Below, piece by piece: positions 25,024 to 35,940 of a stretch of 64,000 bases of DNA; the first letter of the stretch is position 1, and each line of letters begins with the position of its first letter. The translations under genes were made by a program, and so were the position numbers. This stretch comes from Pseudoscleropodium purum. Taxonomy: Eukaryota; Streptophyta; Bryopsida; Hypnales; Brachytheciaceae. Where the stretch lies: NCBI GenBank assembly GCA_963969395.1, contig OZ017800.1, forward strand, positions 11,130,479 to 11,194,478, in the 5' to 3' direction. Below the pieces are notes generated by a model. It was not told the DNA's origin. It saw nothing but the letters and a program-made list of their open reading frames with translations, and did not search any database.

Positions 25024-28000
25024 TCAAATGTGTGCCTTACAGACAGGGCACACAGCTTGCTGCTGCAACCACTCGTCTATACACTGTTCCATCACATAGT
25101 TGTCCGATACATGTTAGATTCACATTAATTCACCAAAGAATATCTAGGAACAAGAACAAGCACAAGACAATGTAGGGGGTTCTATATTGTTCCTTGAACA
25201 TTAACCTCTAGACCAAATTGGGTTTCACGTATTTATAGCGTTTTTATGAATGGGGTCATATGCAGACACTTTTGGGTTCATTTTAATTATTTTCTGACGA
25301 ACACATAGCATGTTCTTCATGGAAAACATATTCGGCACTTTCAGAATTAGATCATTCACAAAAGGATCCATGGAATTGGTCAGTTTGAATCCAAGATAAT
25401 TCGGTCCTTCAAAGATTAAACGAGAACCAAAAAGACAGTACGGCACATGTCGGATACGTGATCACATACCAATTGGTGAAAGGCATGCATACAAGGAAGA
25501 CGCTTAAGAGCATCCCCAGCCTTGGGCGTCTCCAAGCATACCGAACAATCCTCATCGATCACATCAGTTGGCTGCACCAAAATAACATAAATAATTCCCA
25601 TCAGTTGGTTATAAAATGAGAAATTCCCTTGCGATCGCCACCTAAAGTTACAAGGCACTCATTTCCTCTACACGAAACTCAATTAAAAAAGAAACTCAGT
25701 ATCTCAATACAAATAGACAGCTCAGAAAGAGATCAAAACTGCAAAAACTTACTGCGATGATAGTGACTGGAAGCTGACTAATGCTTTCCAAAGACGCTCC
25801 TCGATGCCTGTGATTATCTGTGTCCAATGCCAGCAGCATTTCATAATCATTCCTGCAACATGGACATCCAAGAATACAAGATAAGTACAACTTCTAAAGC
25901 TGAAGAATAGAAGAAAGGCCTCCAACAATCAACGAGCATACTGAACTTCACAGGTTAGAATATACAATTGCATCCTAAAAATACTCCTATAATTTTTACC
26001 GATACCAGAACCAAACGAAGCTACAGATATTTCCACAGATCTTTGTAATCTCCAAACGAGTATAGTATCCTGACGCTCATCAATTCAAATCAGAATATGG
26101 ATTCTCACGATGAACAAAAGAGAGAACGATAAGAATCTGGTGAACACATCTTCGTAAAATAAGACTCACTCATTAAAATCACGATCAACGTGGGCAAGCT
26201 GGAGGCCAACAGGGACCTGCTCCAAGGCCATCTCCAGAGCGGCCAAAAACTCCATTCTCTGGAAACAAAGAACAAAAATGATAAGAATCAATTGGGTGAG
26301 CAAGCATTGAAAAAGGCACTTTGAAAGAACTAGAGAAAAAGCTCGTTCATAAACTTACAAATTCTAACGAACTGCTAGAACTTACCGACTCCAGTCCCAT
26401 CGTTGCTGGAAACTGGACACGTCTAGCATTCATAACATCTGGTGTAGGCGCAGATAGAGCATTCAGCGTACGACTCAATGCAGAGTTCCGTCCATAACCC
26501 CTGCGCACTATCCTTGAGCTCGACGCAACATTATCTGACACCTGGCCCTGGGCCAACTCATTTCGAAAAAGCCTTCGTGCTTCTCGCTCATTCTCATCAC
26601 CCCCTAACAAAGACTAAAAACATAGCAGTCACTTTAAAATCTTACTCACGATCAATGAATTAGAGAGCAGATAGCAAAAATCAAAAGATGACACAAAGCT
26701 CACTCGCATAAGCATACAGGAGACAAGTAGGATAAGGTGGAGGACCAACCCGCATTCCCGCAGAGGCAAAGAAGACAGGCCTTTGTTCGATCGGAAGTCC
26801 ACGGCCATGAGAATTCTCTTCAGCTTGCAACATCCTCGCTAAGACTTCATCAGTCTACACAACCAAGTACCATTCAAGGATGAGAGCCCAACACATTTTG
26901 TTCTGGTATTCTAAGCTCAACTTTTACAAGAAGTCTGCACCATAACATCAGAACAGCACTTTGCATGTCAATATTCAATTTCGGAGAGCTTAGACAGAAT
27001 ACCGATGGCTGGTCCTCCAGAGAAAACGAATCTTGCAACTCTCTGGCTACCCTCTCGTCTTCCGCCAATTGCCGAGCTCGATCAGAATCTCCGTCATCTT
27101 CCAGAACGATAGTGTTCCCGGGCCTCATGGCAATCACAGTAGGAGAGCCCTGTTCCTCCAAGTTCACAACCGGATTACTTTGAGCATCCGTGTTTCCACT
27201 CCCTGACGATGAAGGTACAGAGAACGGCCGTCGCAAATTATTAAGGTCTGAGAATCCGACACCTGAGCTACTACCAGGTGGAAATCTGTGCCGTCGCAAT
27301 CTACCACGAATTCCAGTATTGGAGAGAGTACGACGATCTAGTCGATTGAGTGTAGCACCCCCCGCATTCAAACTTCGTCCTCTTCTCAAATTATAAGGCT
27401 CTGGGGGAGGTGGAGGAACATCGCCTGAAAGTTCAATCTCGCTCCGGTCCTCTGGAGTGATAAGTCCGTCTTCGGCATTACGATCTTCTGGTTGAGCCAC
27501 GCCGTTCCTGTGCATAAGTCTTCTTGCACGTTTCGCATCTGCTGATGCTGGTCTCTGCATTACCCTTCGTGGTGGTGACTCCCCAGAGCTCTGCGACGGT
27601 CCAGGCTCTTCACTCCCGTTACTGATCCATCCATTAATCCCAGGCACTGGCGAGTCGCCAGCAAGATCGATGACATCATGAACCGGCTTCTTTCCAGCAA
27701 CGACAGCGTCCTCCTCATCCGAAGAAAAGCCGATGACTGCAGGAAGGTCTTGGACGCTCCTATCTCTCGAGCCACTGGCCTCTGATCCTCTCGCTCCACT
27801 GTCTAACAAATCTGCTAATCGATCAATGCCAGTCCTCTGACTGGGTTCGGTCACCGGAGCCCGAGCGCTTCGCACCCACTTCATTGGAGAATGCCTTCGA
27901 GGGTTGCGCCATCCAGACACCTCCACCACCTCCGTTCCCTCCCCAGTTCCCCGGTTTCTCCCTTCTAATGTGCTCTCATTGGTAACGCCGTCCGTGTCTC

Positions 28001-28277
28001 CCACGTTTCCCCACAGAGCATCAGCAATTGCTGGTCTGCGCCCCCTTAAACTATCAAACTCAGCGGTGTCCATTGAATCGCTTCTCTGATGCCGCAACTC
28101 GCCGCTTCCCTCAACTTGAGCTTCGTTCGAAGTTTTCTCATGTGAAGGCATTGCTCTCTCCGTCCAAGTCGCAAGGGCACTCCGTGGCTTTCGAGTACGC
28201 GGACCTCGCATACGAGAGCTTTCTTCTTCCACTCCAAACTCCCTGCTTACTCCATCACTGGAACCGTCGCCTTCCAT
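25024..28277 (-). CDS. RING-H2 E3 ubiquitin ligase with SUMO-interaction-like motifs
   Basis: C-terminal RING-H2 E3 ligase. Exons on the minus strand: 28277-27003, 26854-26750, 26613-26386, 26258-26170, 25852-25753, 25571-25470, 25083-25024; 652 residues. The long N-terminus (1-425) is disordered, Ser/Arg/Gly-rich. It carries hydrophobic cores next to acidic runs: VIGFSSDEED (181-190), DVIDLAGD (201-208), VVNLEE (370-375), TIVLEDDGD (389-397). Repeated DExxAR(x)LQ segments follow (about 407-440), and a conserved NDYEMLLALD block. The RING ligands read as Cys608, Cys611, Cys626, His628, His631, Cys634, Cys645, Cys648 (C3H2C3), ending in CPVCKAHI. The exon 2/3 junction is uncertain: exon 2 may extend to about 26701 (donor GTGAGC), paired with an acceptor at 26604. 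RING identity is firm; the SUMO-targeted role is inference. Confidence 0.88.
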
Positions 28278-30300
28278 TTTCGGCAGACGCCTTAAAAAAC
28301 CCTGCAAAATTTATTTGAAAAGTATGATTACTCTCTGCCAATCCACATCAATCATCAACACCTAGAATTACAGTGCTATATACTTTACCTATACCTCTAC
28401 GTTCTCCAGATAACATAAGCCACATACAAGCCTTACAGGTGCAAAATAGCTGCACGACTTCTTACAGCGTTGAGTGATCCCGCAGAAACATGGCTCTTAC
28501 TATCACCTGCACAATTGCACCATGGGGAGTTAGATACTTAGTGCAGACAAAGTAAGGAACAAGTAAAAACAAGAACACAAAGACAATGGTCAAGGTCAAC
28601 AAAATCAAAACATCCTTCACTCTATAGCTCAGAAGGACAGGCCAACACACTGACTACCCGTCAAGCCCCTGTGCCACACTCACACTCACTAACATTGCGC
28701 CATACTTCTGGCAGAGCAATTCAAATCAGCCTTCCAGCTTGAAGACGTTTATACTCGTACAACCATCTATTCGCTGGCCTACAGTTGTCCAGTACGTCAG
28801 CGGACCCCTAAAGGAAAATATCACGTCAATCTTTTATCTTAAGTGTGAGGGAGGTGATTTAGCAGAATCACTCCACTGACGAGTTAACATAATTCACATA
28901 CTGATGATGGTGACTAAAGGACATAAAAAAAAAGCGACAACAATAATTATTTCTCGCTCATAACACTAAAACAAGTTCAAGACTCTAGATGACAGCATCC
29001 AAAACAACAATACTAACAATTCAAATCCTTACACCGAACAACCAAGCAAAATCATGAAACTTCAGGCTTCCAGGTTTGGCTAGCAATTCTACAGATGGCA
29101 CCGCTACCTGAATCCTACGACGAAGTTGCATACTATTTCGACGAGCCTGCATGCAAAACTCATCTGTTAAGAGAACTATCAAATATCCACTTCCCTCCGC
29201 ACTACACCTAGTCACACAAGTTTGGGGATGGAGAACCCTAGGAAACTAAGGACAAAAACAAAACCTCCCGGACACAAAATCAAACCCTCAATCAACAGCT
29301 TACGATTCAGTAACGATGCAACCCGTACTTAATGCCAAAACAACAAAACGCGCTCCTTAATTTCGAAACTGAAAGCTCTCAAACTCCGAACCATTCCCGT
29401 CATCGCACACGTCTGAACAACCGTACAGACCATTCTCAAAACCCTAATCCACAAACACCGAACACCATCCTACAGAGAGGTCTCGGAAATGTCGGCCTCG
29501 GAAATGTCCCCCAAGCATCCCAAAACAGACAGGCAGGCAGGCTGTCAATGTCACGAACCAAAGAACTTTCAATTTCAAACGAACACCACAAAATCTAGAA
29601 CACGGAAGAAACCAAACCGCATCGAAACTCTCACCTACGGAGAAAGCAAAACCACAAAGCGCTTTGAAAAATTTGGCTTGCACCACTGCAATCATAAAAC
29701 TCCGGCACCTTCTCCCGCTTGTACGAAATAAAAGCTCCAATGCAATCCACACATGGAAGCTTCAATCAACCACGCGCAACGGCCATCGTCCGCGCGCCTT
29801 GTGGCCGCGGTATCACCGCCCACAGCAACACACCGAGAAGGTGCACAAAAGCCGCAATAAGCTGTGCACTATTGGCTCCAATAATCTGCAATGGCTGAAA
29901 TGTAATGGAAACCCAAATGGAAACCCAACGGCAGGGTTCCGAAATTCGAAAGCCGAATGTACGAAATGGACTGGGCTGCGCAGGCAACGGAATGGAATGA
30001 AATGGAATTGAAGAGCATGATGAGGAGACAGCGCCGGTGATGCAGAATCGATGCTCCTGAGACGAAGCGCAATCGCGAGCGACACGCCAGTTCCTGGGTG
30101 TGCCAGGGTTCGCATGCGCCACGGGGATGCCACTTCGGATATGGAGGGGGTTCGAATTATCCCAGGTGGCAACGGCCCTTCGGGTTGGGCACAGCTAACT
30201 GCCACCATTCTATGGCTAATAAGGTTGCAGCACGGGTCGTCAGCCGGTTCTTCCCCAAGTTCCGGGAAGGCGGGAAGGGTTAAAGGTAGGGACACCGGAA
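28278..30300 (-). promoter_or_regulatory. 5' leader with at least one UTR intron, and promoter, of the RING gene
   Basis: A pyrimidine-AG acceptor (TTTTGCAG) ends 30 bases upstream of the start codon, so the leader is spliced. Candidate donors upstream include GTAAGG near 28437 and GTAAGA near 28464. GC content rises between about 29780 and 30290 and then falls sharply into AT-rich repeat DNA, which marks the likely transcription start region. Open frames in this stretch (29021-29215, 29813-30295 and others) show no domain. One contains a translated GGAATG-type microsatellite, so none is called as a gene. Confidence 0.4.
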
Positions 30301-30496
30301 ACCTAAACTGATCTCCACTTTTCTACTGTAAACAGTTGTTATTGTTCAGTTTTATTGATATAATATTGGTGAAATATTTATATTCTTTAGTTGAAAAATG
30401 ATAGGAGGTTTAGCAATCATTTCAATGCATCAACAAATGCTTTATTTGAATAATGTGTGCAAAAGTTACAAAGGGTCAATGTTTTATGGGTAAATA
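30301..30496. other. AT-rich spacer
   Basis: Transition from the RING promoter to repeat DNA. Nothing recognisable. Confidence 0.4.
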
Positions 30497-31425
30497 TTTA
30501 ACCCCTAAAGTTCCATAACTTTGTTTTCCCTGAAACTGCTCAAAAACTGCCATTTTCAGTACAAGTACCAAATTTTTGGAAAAAAAAACTTTTTTTTGAC
30601 ACACATAACCGTAAGATCTTGTAGAACACTGATTTGAAAAAATGTAGAAAAAATTTCAGAACTTTCCACTGTGTGAATTGCAAGATTTTAGCATTTGAAA
30701 ATTTGAATTAACCCTGCGAAAATTTGGGCAGCTGCACTTTACAAGCTCACTTTTCTATGAAAAAATGTTAAAAATGGTGATGCTTCTTTGGATTTGTTTT
30801 TCTAAACAAGTTGTTTTACATGCTTGAAAGTTTTCAAGTCATTTGGAATTGTACAACATATAGGAAAAAAATAGTAAGTAGAAAGAGATAGAGAATGATT
30901 CAAAATACTAAATTGTTAAGAATTTAAATATGGAATTGAAAAATGTCAATCCCAATGGTTGTAATGTTCTTATAAACAATGTACATCCTATGATTTTATT
31001 TTTTTCAAAAAATATTGAAAATTGAGTGAAATAAACAACTTCAAAGTTTATTTTAGAGTACAAAATCCATAACTGCCCACAAACTAAAATTCCTCATAAT
31101 TTTTGGCTCATTGATTGAAATGGAATGATTCAAAGCTTTCCACACATATATAAATATATAAAATCAATTTCAATTTTTTATTTTTGAAAAAAGTGAATTT
31201 TTCAGATCTGCCCAGACTGCCTGAGTTGAGAAACAAACAACATATTGGGCCATAACTTTTGACTCCTATTTCCAAATGTTACGAAGTTTGTTGCATATGA
31301 AAGACATTCCTTGTCCACACCTTCTATTAAAATTTCAGCCTAAAATATAGAAATTTTTGGTCACAATGACCAACCCAAAAATTCTATACAGCCAAAAAAC
31401 AGAGTCCAGTCCTTTAGGGGTTAAA
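30497..31425 (+). mobile_element. Dispersed TIR-ended repeat (family A), best-preserved copy, 929 bp
   Basis: Bounded by a perfect 14-bp terminal inverted repeat, TTTAACCCCTAAAG at 30497-30510 and CTTTAGGGGTTAAA at 31412-31425. The interior has no reading frame, so it is a non-autonomous DNA element or MITE-like relic. The same interior occurs, diverged, at 1-456, 14533-15495, 23573-23740 (inverted, partial), and a more distant relative is at 48854-49773. No certain target-site duplication was seen. Confidence 0.75.
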
Positions 31426-31429
31426 ATCA

Positions 31430-32220
31430 TGTTTTAAAGAATAGAGATATGGTGATTTGGAAAATGTATGCTATAGGAAGCATTGAAGTAGCCCTTTTAG
31501 GCACATGGAGCTTTCAAATGTTCTTTTGAATCACATACAAAATCTTCTTAAGTTTGTTGAAGGCATCTATGCAATCCAATTGCAACATTTTGTGCATCAG
31601 TATAGTCTTTCACTAATTCAAGGGAATAGTCATGTAAAAGACTTTGCTATAATAACTCACTTGATACCCTAAATTAGTTGATTCCACATGCCCTTCAATT
31701 CTATTGAGTAGGCTTCCATTGACATGTCATCTAAGTGGCCTTTTTAGGCACGTGGAGCTTTGGGATGTCTCTATCTTACTTGTCCTTTGGGCCAAGTACA
31801 AAATCCTCATTATACTAAGTAAAGGCATTGACACAATCAAATTGCATTTTGTACATAGTCTTTCATCAATTTAAGAGAATAGTCTCGAAAAAGACTTACT
31901 ATTTTAATTCCCATAATACTCTAAATTGTTTTCATGCACCTTCTAATTCTATCAAGTAGGCTTTTACTTACATGTCATAAAAATGCCTTGAATCTTGTAA
32001 GTTGCCGAGGATAAAATGTGTCCTTTGAAGAATAGGGACATGTTGATTAAGGACATGCACACTATAATGTAAGCATCTAAATTGTGACCCCTTCAAATAC
32101 ATTGAGCTTTTGAATGTTCCTATTTGATTTGTCTTTCAAGCTAAATACAAAATCTTCATTAACTTTGATGAAAACATCCACAAAGTCCAATTGCAACATT
32201 CTATGTATAGTCTTTTATCA
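31430..32220. repeat. Three imperfect direct repeats of about 300 bases
   Basis: The succession TTAGGCAC(A/G)TGGAGCTTT, then ACAAAATC(T/C)TC, then TTGCA plus TAGTCTTTCA(C/T)(T/C)AATT, then TCTAATTCTAT-like text, recurs starting near 31480, 31745 and 32085 with about 70-80 percent apparent similarity. It is a decayed tandem triplication. No gene. Confidence 0.6.
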
Positions 32221-32526
32221 ATTTAAAAGAAAATTGAATTTGAATCTTGAAACCCTGAAAGATAGAGTATATGATTATGTAATCAAACTTGAAAGTCTCT
32301 CACTGTACTATATACCCTCCATTTCTTTATTGCTTAGTGGCTTTTAAAAAGTTTCACACACTTAAAATTTCCATAGCTAATTGATAAATTAGAGATTTTC
32401 AACCAAATGTAAACAAAATGATGCACAATTAACACCCCTATATAAAATGATTTTTTCAAAATTTTCAAATAATGCCTTATTTAACTACTTTTGGACTATT
32501 CAATGAATTATAGACTATACATGAAC

Positions 32527-32645
32527 AAATCTCTTGATGTTAACATCGGGAGATCTCTTGATGATTATATAGATCTCTTGATGTTTGTATAGATCTTCGA
32601 ATGTCTTGGACTAATCTCTCGATGTTTTGGATTATTTCTTAATGA
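32527..32645. repeat. Short imperfect tandem repeat (about 22-25 bases)
   Basis: The word GATCTCTTGATG, or a variant with TTCGAATG or CTCTCGATG, occurs about five times in a row with a spacer of about ten AT-rich bases. No function evident. Confidence 0.6.
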
Positions 32646-33394
32646 ACATTTTTTTTCCTCATGGTCACTATTATTAATTTTGGACTTTCAAAAGTCCAAA
32701 AGTAGTTAAATGTGGCATAATAGTTTTTTAGTTTTTTAAATAGGACTAAAATATTATATTTTATAGTTTATTCAAAAAAATTTGAAAAATTTGAAAAGTG
32801 TATAAAATAATTATACATTATTTTTCATGAGGTTTTTGAGATTTTCAAAGTGAGTTATAAAAATTTAAATATTTAGGTCATATAACAATAATATTCCACT
32901 TAGTAAAATTTTAAAGTTTATGCAATTCTTACCATACAATTCCAAAATGAATTTCACTTCCTTTACTAAAGAATTTTGAAAATTTTATACTTACATAAAA
33001 AAATTCTCTAGTAATTTTGATTGATTTAAAAAAAATTAACAACCATTTTTTAAATTAAATATTTTTTCTTTATGCAAGTGTATTATTTGTGTTACAAAAT
33101 GTTGATAATTTTATTGAAAAAAAAGTAGAATTTCTTAATTAGTTATGGCAATTTTTTGAAGTGTATGAAAACTTATGAAAATCACTACATTTCATTAAAA
33201 AATTAGAATTTTTGGTGATAAATTCAGAATTCATGAAGAAAAATATGAAGAAAATTCATATCAAATACAAAAATGCTTAAGAAATCTGAAATTTTTAAAG
33301 TAAAAAAACATCATAGTGTAGAACATTGTAGTATAAAGAAATTTTTGTATCATTCCATATTTAGAAACATGGTTATAGATTTTCAACTTCAAAC

Positions 33395-33752
33395 TTCAAT
33401 GAAATTTTGTTTTTCAAGATTTAAAAAAAATATCTTAATGGAATGGAAACTACACTTCTAAAGCTTCAATTTGTTAGTTATTCTAAAAAACAGTAGAAAT
33501 TATTTTGAATTTCGAAATCAAGTTCAAAGGGGGAAATAATGTTCAAAGCATTGAAATATTAATATTGTATTGTGTAATGAAATTCTTCTTTCCAAGATTT
33601 TTTCAAAATATCCTAATGGAATGGAAACTACACTTCTAAAGCTCCAATTTGATAGTTATTCTAAAAAAACAAAAGAAATTATTTTGAATGTCAAAATCAA
33701 GTTCAAAGGTAAAAATAATGCTTAAAGCGTTGAAATATTAATATTGTATTGA
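33395..33752. repeat. Two-copy 178-bp tandem duplication inside family B
   Basis: Units 33395-33573 and 33574-33752 share AATGGAATGGAAACTACACT, AGTTATTCTAAAAAA, AAATTATTTTGAAT and TTGAAATATTAATATTGTAT with a 178-179 base period. The family B copy near 50300 has only one unit, so the duplication arose after the copies separated, or one unit was lost there. Confidence 0.85.
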
Positions 33753-35940
33753 ACACCAGTTTTTTAATATTAACCTACCACATATAAAATAAAAACAAAA
33801 AAATTATGATATCTTGAGCTTGACACAATGTTGTAAATATAGTATTAATAAAATTGCACGCACAAAAGTGGATGAAAATTATCCATTCTTCAATATGCAC
33901 AGAGTTTGATTGACCATCCCAATTAAAAGACACTTTTAGTCCTCACAATCCTTCCAAGGTTAAAATTGGTGTTAAAGTCAAATTCTAGATACAGAAGCCT
34001 TAATCTTTGAATTAATAAACACACAATTCGCCATATTTAAACATTGAATCTTAAATTCTCCTAGTGATAAGAAGTTATTACTACACCATTTAACCAAGTT
34101 TTGGCTTAAAAAACAATAATTTCAAGCCAATTTTGTGCACCTAATAAGGGGGTTCCTAAATGTCTAGTGGAAAATATTATAGCGCATTGTGATTCTCTAA
34201 TAGGTGTCCAAATTTTCTAGCTAAACTCACATTTCTACTGGTGTCATTTGTGCAAACACCTATGTTTATGTACTACATTCTTACCAAACTACAAAAATCA
34301 TGTATTTCTCAAAGAATGTATTGATAACTACACTTTTATGAGTCCCAATAAGTAATTGTGTGTTGTTTTTTGTTATTGAATTGCTTAATTTAAACTATAA
34401 GAAACCAAAAAAATTTGACATCAAAATGAATGGATTTAAGGTGACATTGAAAAAAAAACCCCAATGTTTTAAGGTTAACAATGATCTCCATTGATGTTAC
34501 ATTGGACGATATTATGGACATAAAAACATGGGTTTTTTTTTTGAATGTCATCTAAAATCTATTTCTTTTGATGCCATTTGTTATATTGAACATCACCTAA
34601 AACAAGGTTTTCTTATAGTGTTCTTGTTGAATCTTTTTAGAAGTCAAAATAGTACTTCAAATTTTCTTCATATGTATTTATTAGAAATTTTCTGAGGGTA
34701 TTGGAAGTCTGTTTCATCTCAATTCTCCTTGTTTTTCCCCCACAATGAACTAAATGGCTACTTATTAGAATTTAAAAAAAAAATATTTAATCATAAATTT
34801 TTTTTAAAAATTGAATTTTTTTTTTTTGAGAAATGACATGGCACGATCTTGGCCATGTTAGACTACATTACTAATTGTGTTTGTAGCATTTTAGGATTGG
34901 GGAACCTACAAGCTTCTAATGCCCTAAAAAATCTTCTAATGTTTGGACACCAAATTAATTAAATATAAACTTTCAAAGTACAAAAAATAAATGTACCAAA
35001 AAGCAATCTTAGTCTTTCATGAATATTGATTATATATATTAGGCAAGAATTTATATAAGTTGGATTTAAAATATGGTAACAATTAGGTGAAGTTACCTCA
35101 TAATTCGTTTGCACAGACCCCTTGCTAGTTGTCACTGCATTATTGCAAGGACATGATCACCTAAATTTAATGTTTCAAATTTTCATCTTTATCATGGATC
35201 TTCTAAATAATTGTAGACTTTTCAATAATTTGTAGCAACATCTTCAATTTCATGAGTATTCTTCTTTATTTTATTAAATCACTGAAATAAAAGACCAACA
35301 ATATTCTTCTTGTATTGCTTCTTCTTTCAAAAGTTCTTTAAGTTTTGAGAATCTTGACAATGTTTATATTTTTATTTAGTCTTGTTGTGTGTGTACATAG
35401 AAATGGACCACCCAATTTTTTCCATGGTCATATAGATGGGTCAAATTCGGAAGCTATTACGCTTCAAACTTTTCATTGTTATATTATTGGAATTTGAAAC
35501 TATTAGTATTTGAAAAGTAGACAAAGGTATTTTAAATAGATATAAGAAAGTCAAATTCATGAACCAAATCAAAATAAAATGTTTCAAATGTAAGTTAATA
35601 TACAAATATTATGGAGGCCTTCACAAATCATTTTTGAGAAGAAAAATCATGCCAATGTTATTTCAAAATGCTATGCCTCATGAGGGCATGACTTTGTTTT
35701 CCAAGCATGATTTGCCAAGGCCTCTATAATTTTTGTCTTTCAGCTTTCATTCATAAGAATTTATCATAAAGGTCTAATGTGTTAAATTAGAGTCTTCTTA
35801 TGCCTATTCAAAGTACTTTTGAATGTGCTTCTAATGATAGTAATTTCAATATGAGATTATAATCTTGTGAAAAATTTAGAAACTTAATTGGAAGGCTAGT
35901 ATGCTAGTTTTATAGAGGACGTCTTTATCTAAGGTATGTG

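Larger units (their letters stand above)
32220..35940 (+). repeat. Large diverged repeat (family B), copy 1
   Basis: Colinear in many blocks with 50000-52030. Paired landmarks include CAAACTTGAAAGTCTCTC with CAAATATGAAAGTCTATC, TTCTTCAATATGCACA in both, AATGTCTAGTGGAAAAT in both, and GCATGATTTGCCAAGGCCTCT against the matching text near 51803. Copy 1 holds extra segments (for example 32400-33280 and 34480-34900). Fragments of the same family recur near 37000-37560. No coding frame survives; its class is unknown. Confidence 0.65.

Noticed and set aside
30140..30170. GGGGGTTCGAATTATCCC as a tRNA T-arm
   Set aside because: Flanking sequence does not fold into acceptor, D and anticodon arms; no tRNA is supported.
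29444..30311. Several overlapping frames of 80-160 codons on both strands
   Set aside because: They fall in the likely leader/promoter of the RING gene, include a translated microsatellite, and none shows a domain; a gene call is not supported.
31430..33760. Possible CRISPR-like or regulatory spaced repeats
   Set aside because: The units are long, diverged and contiguous without uniform spacers; this is ordinary decayed tandem duplication in a plant genome.
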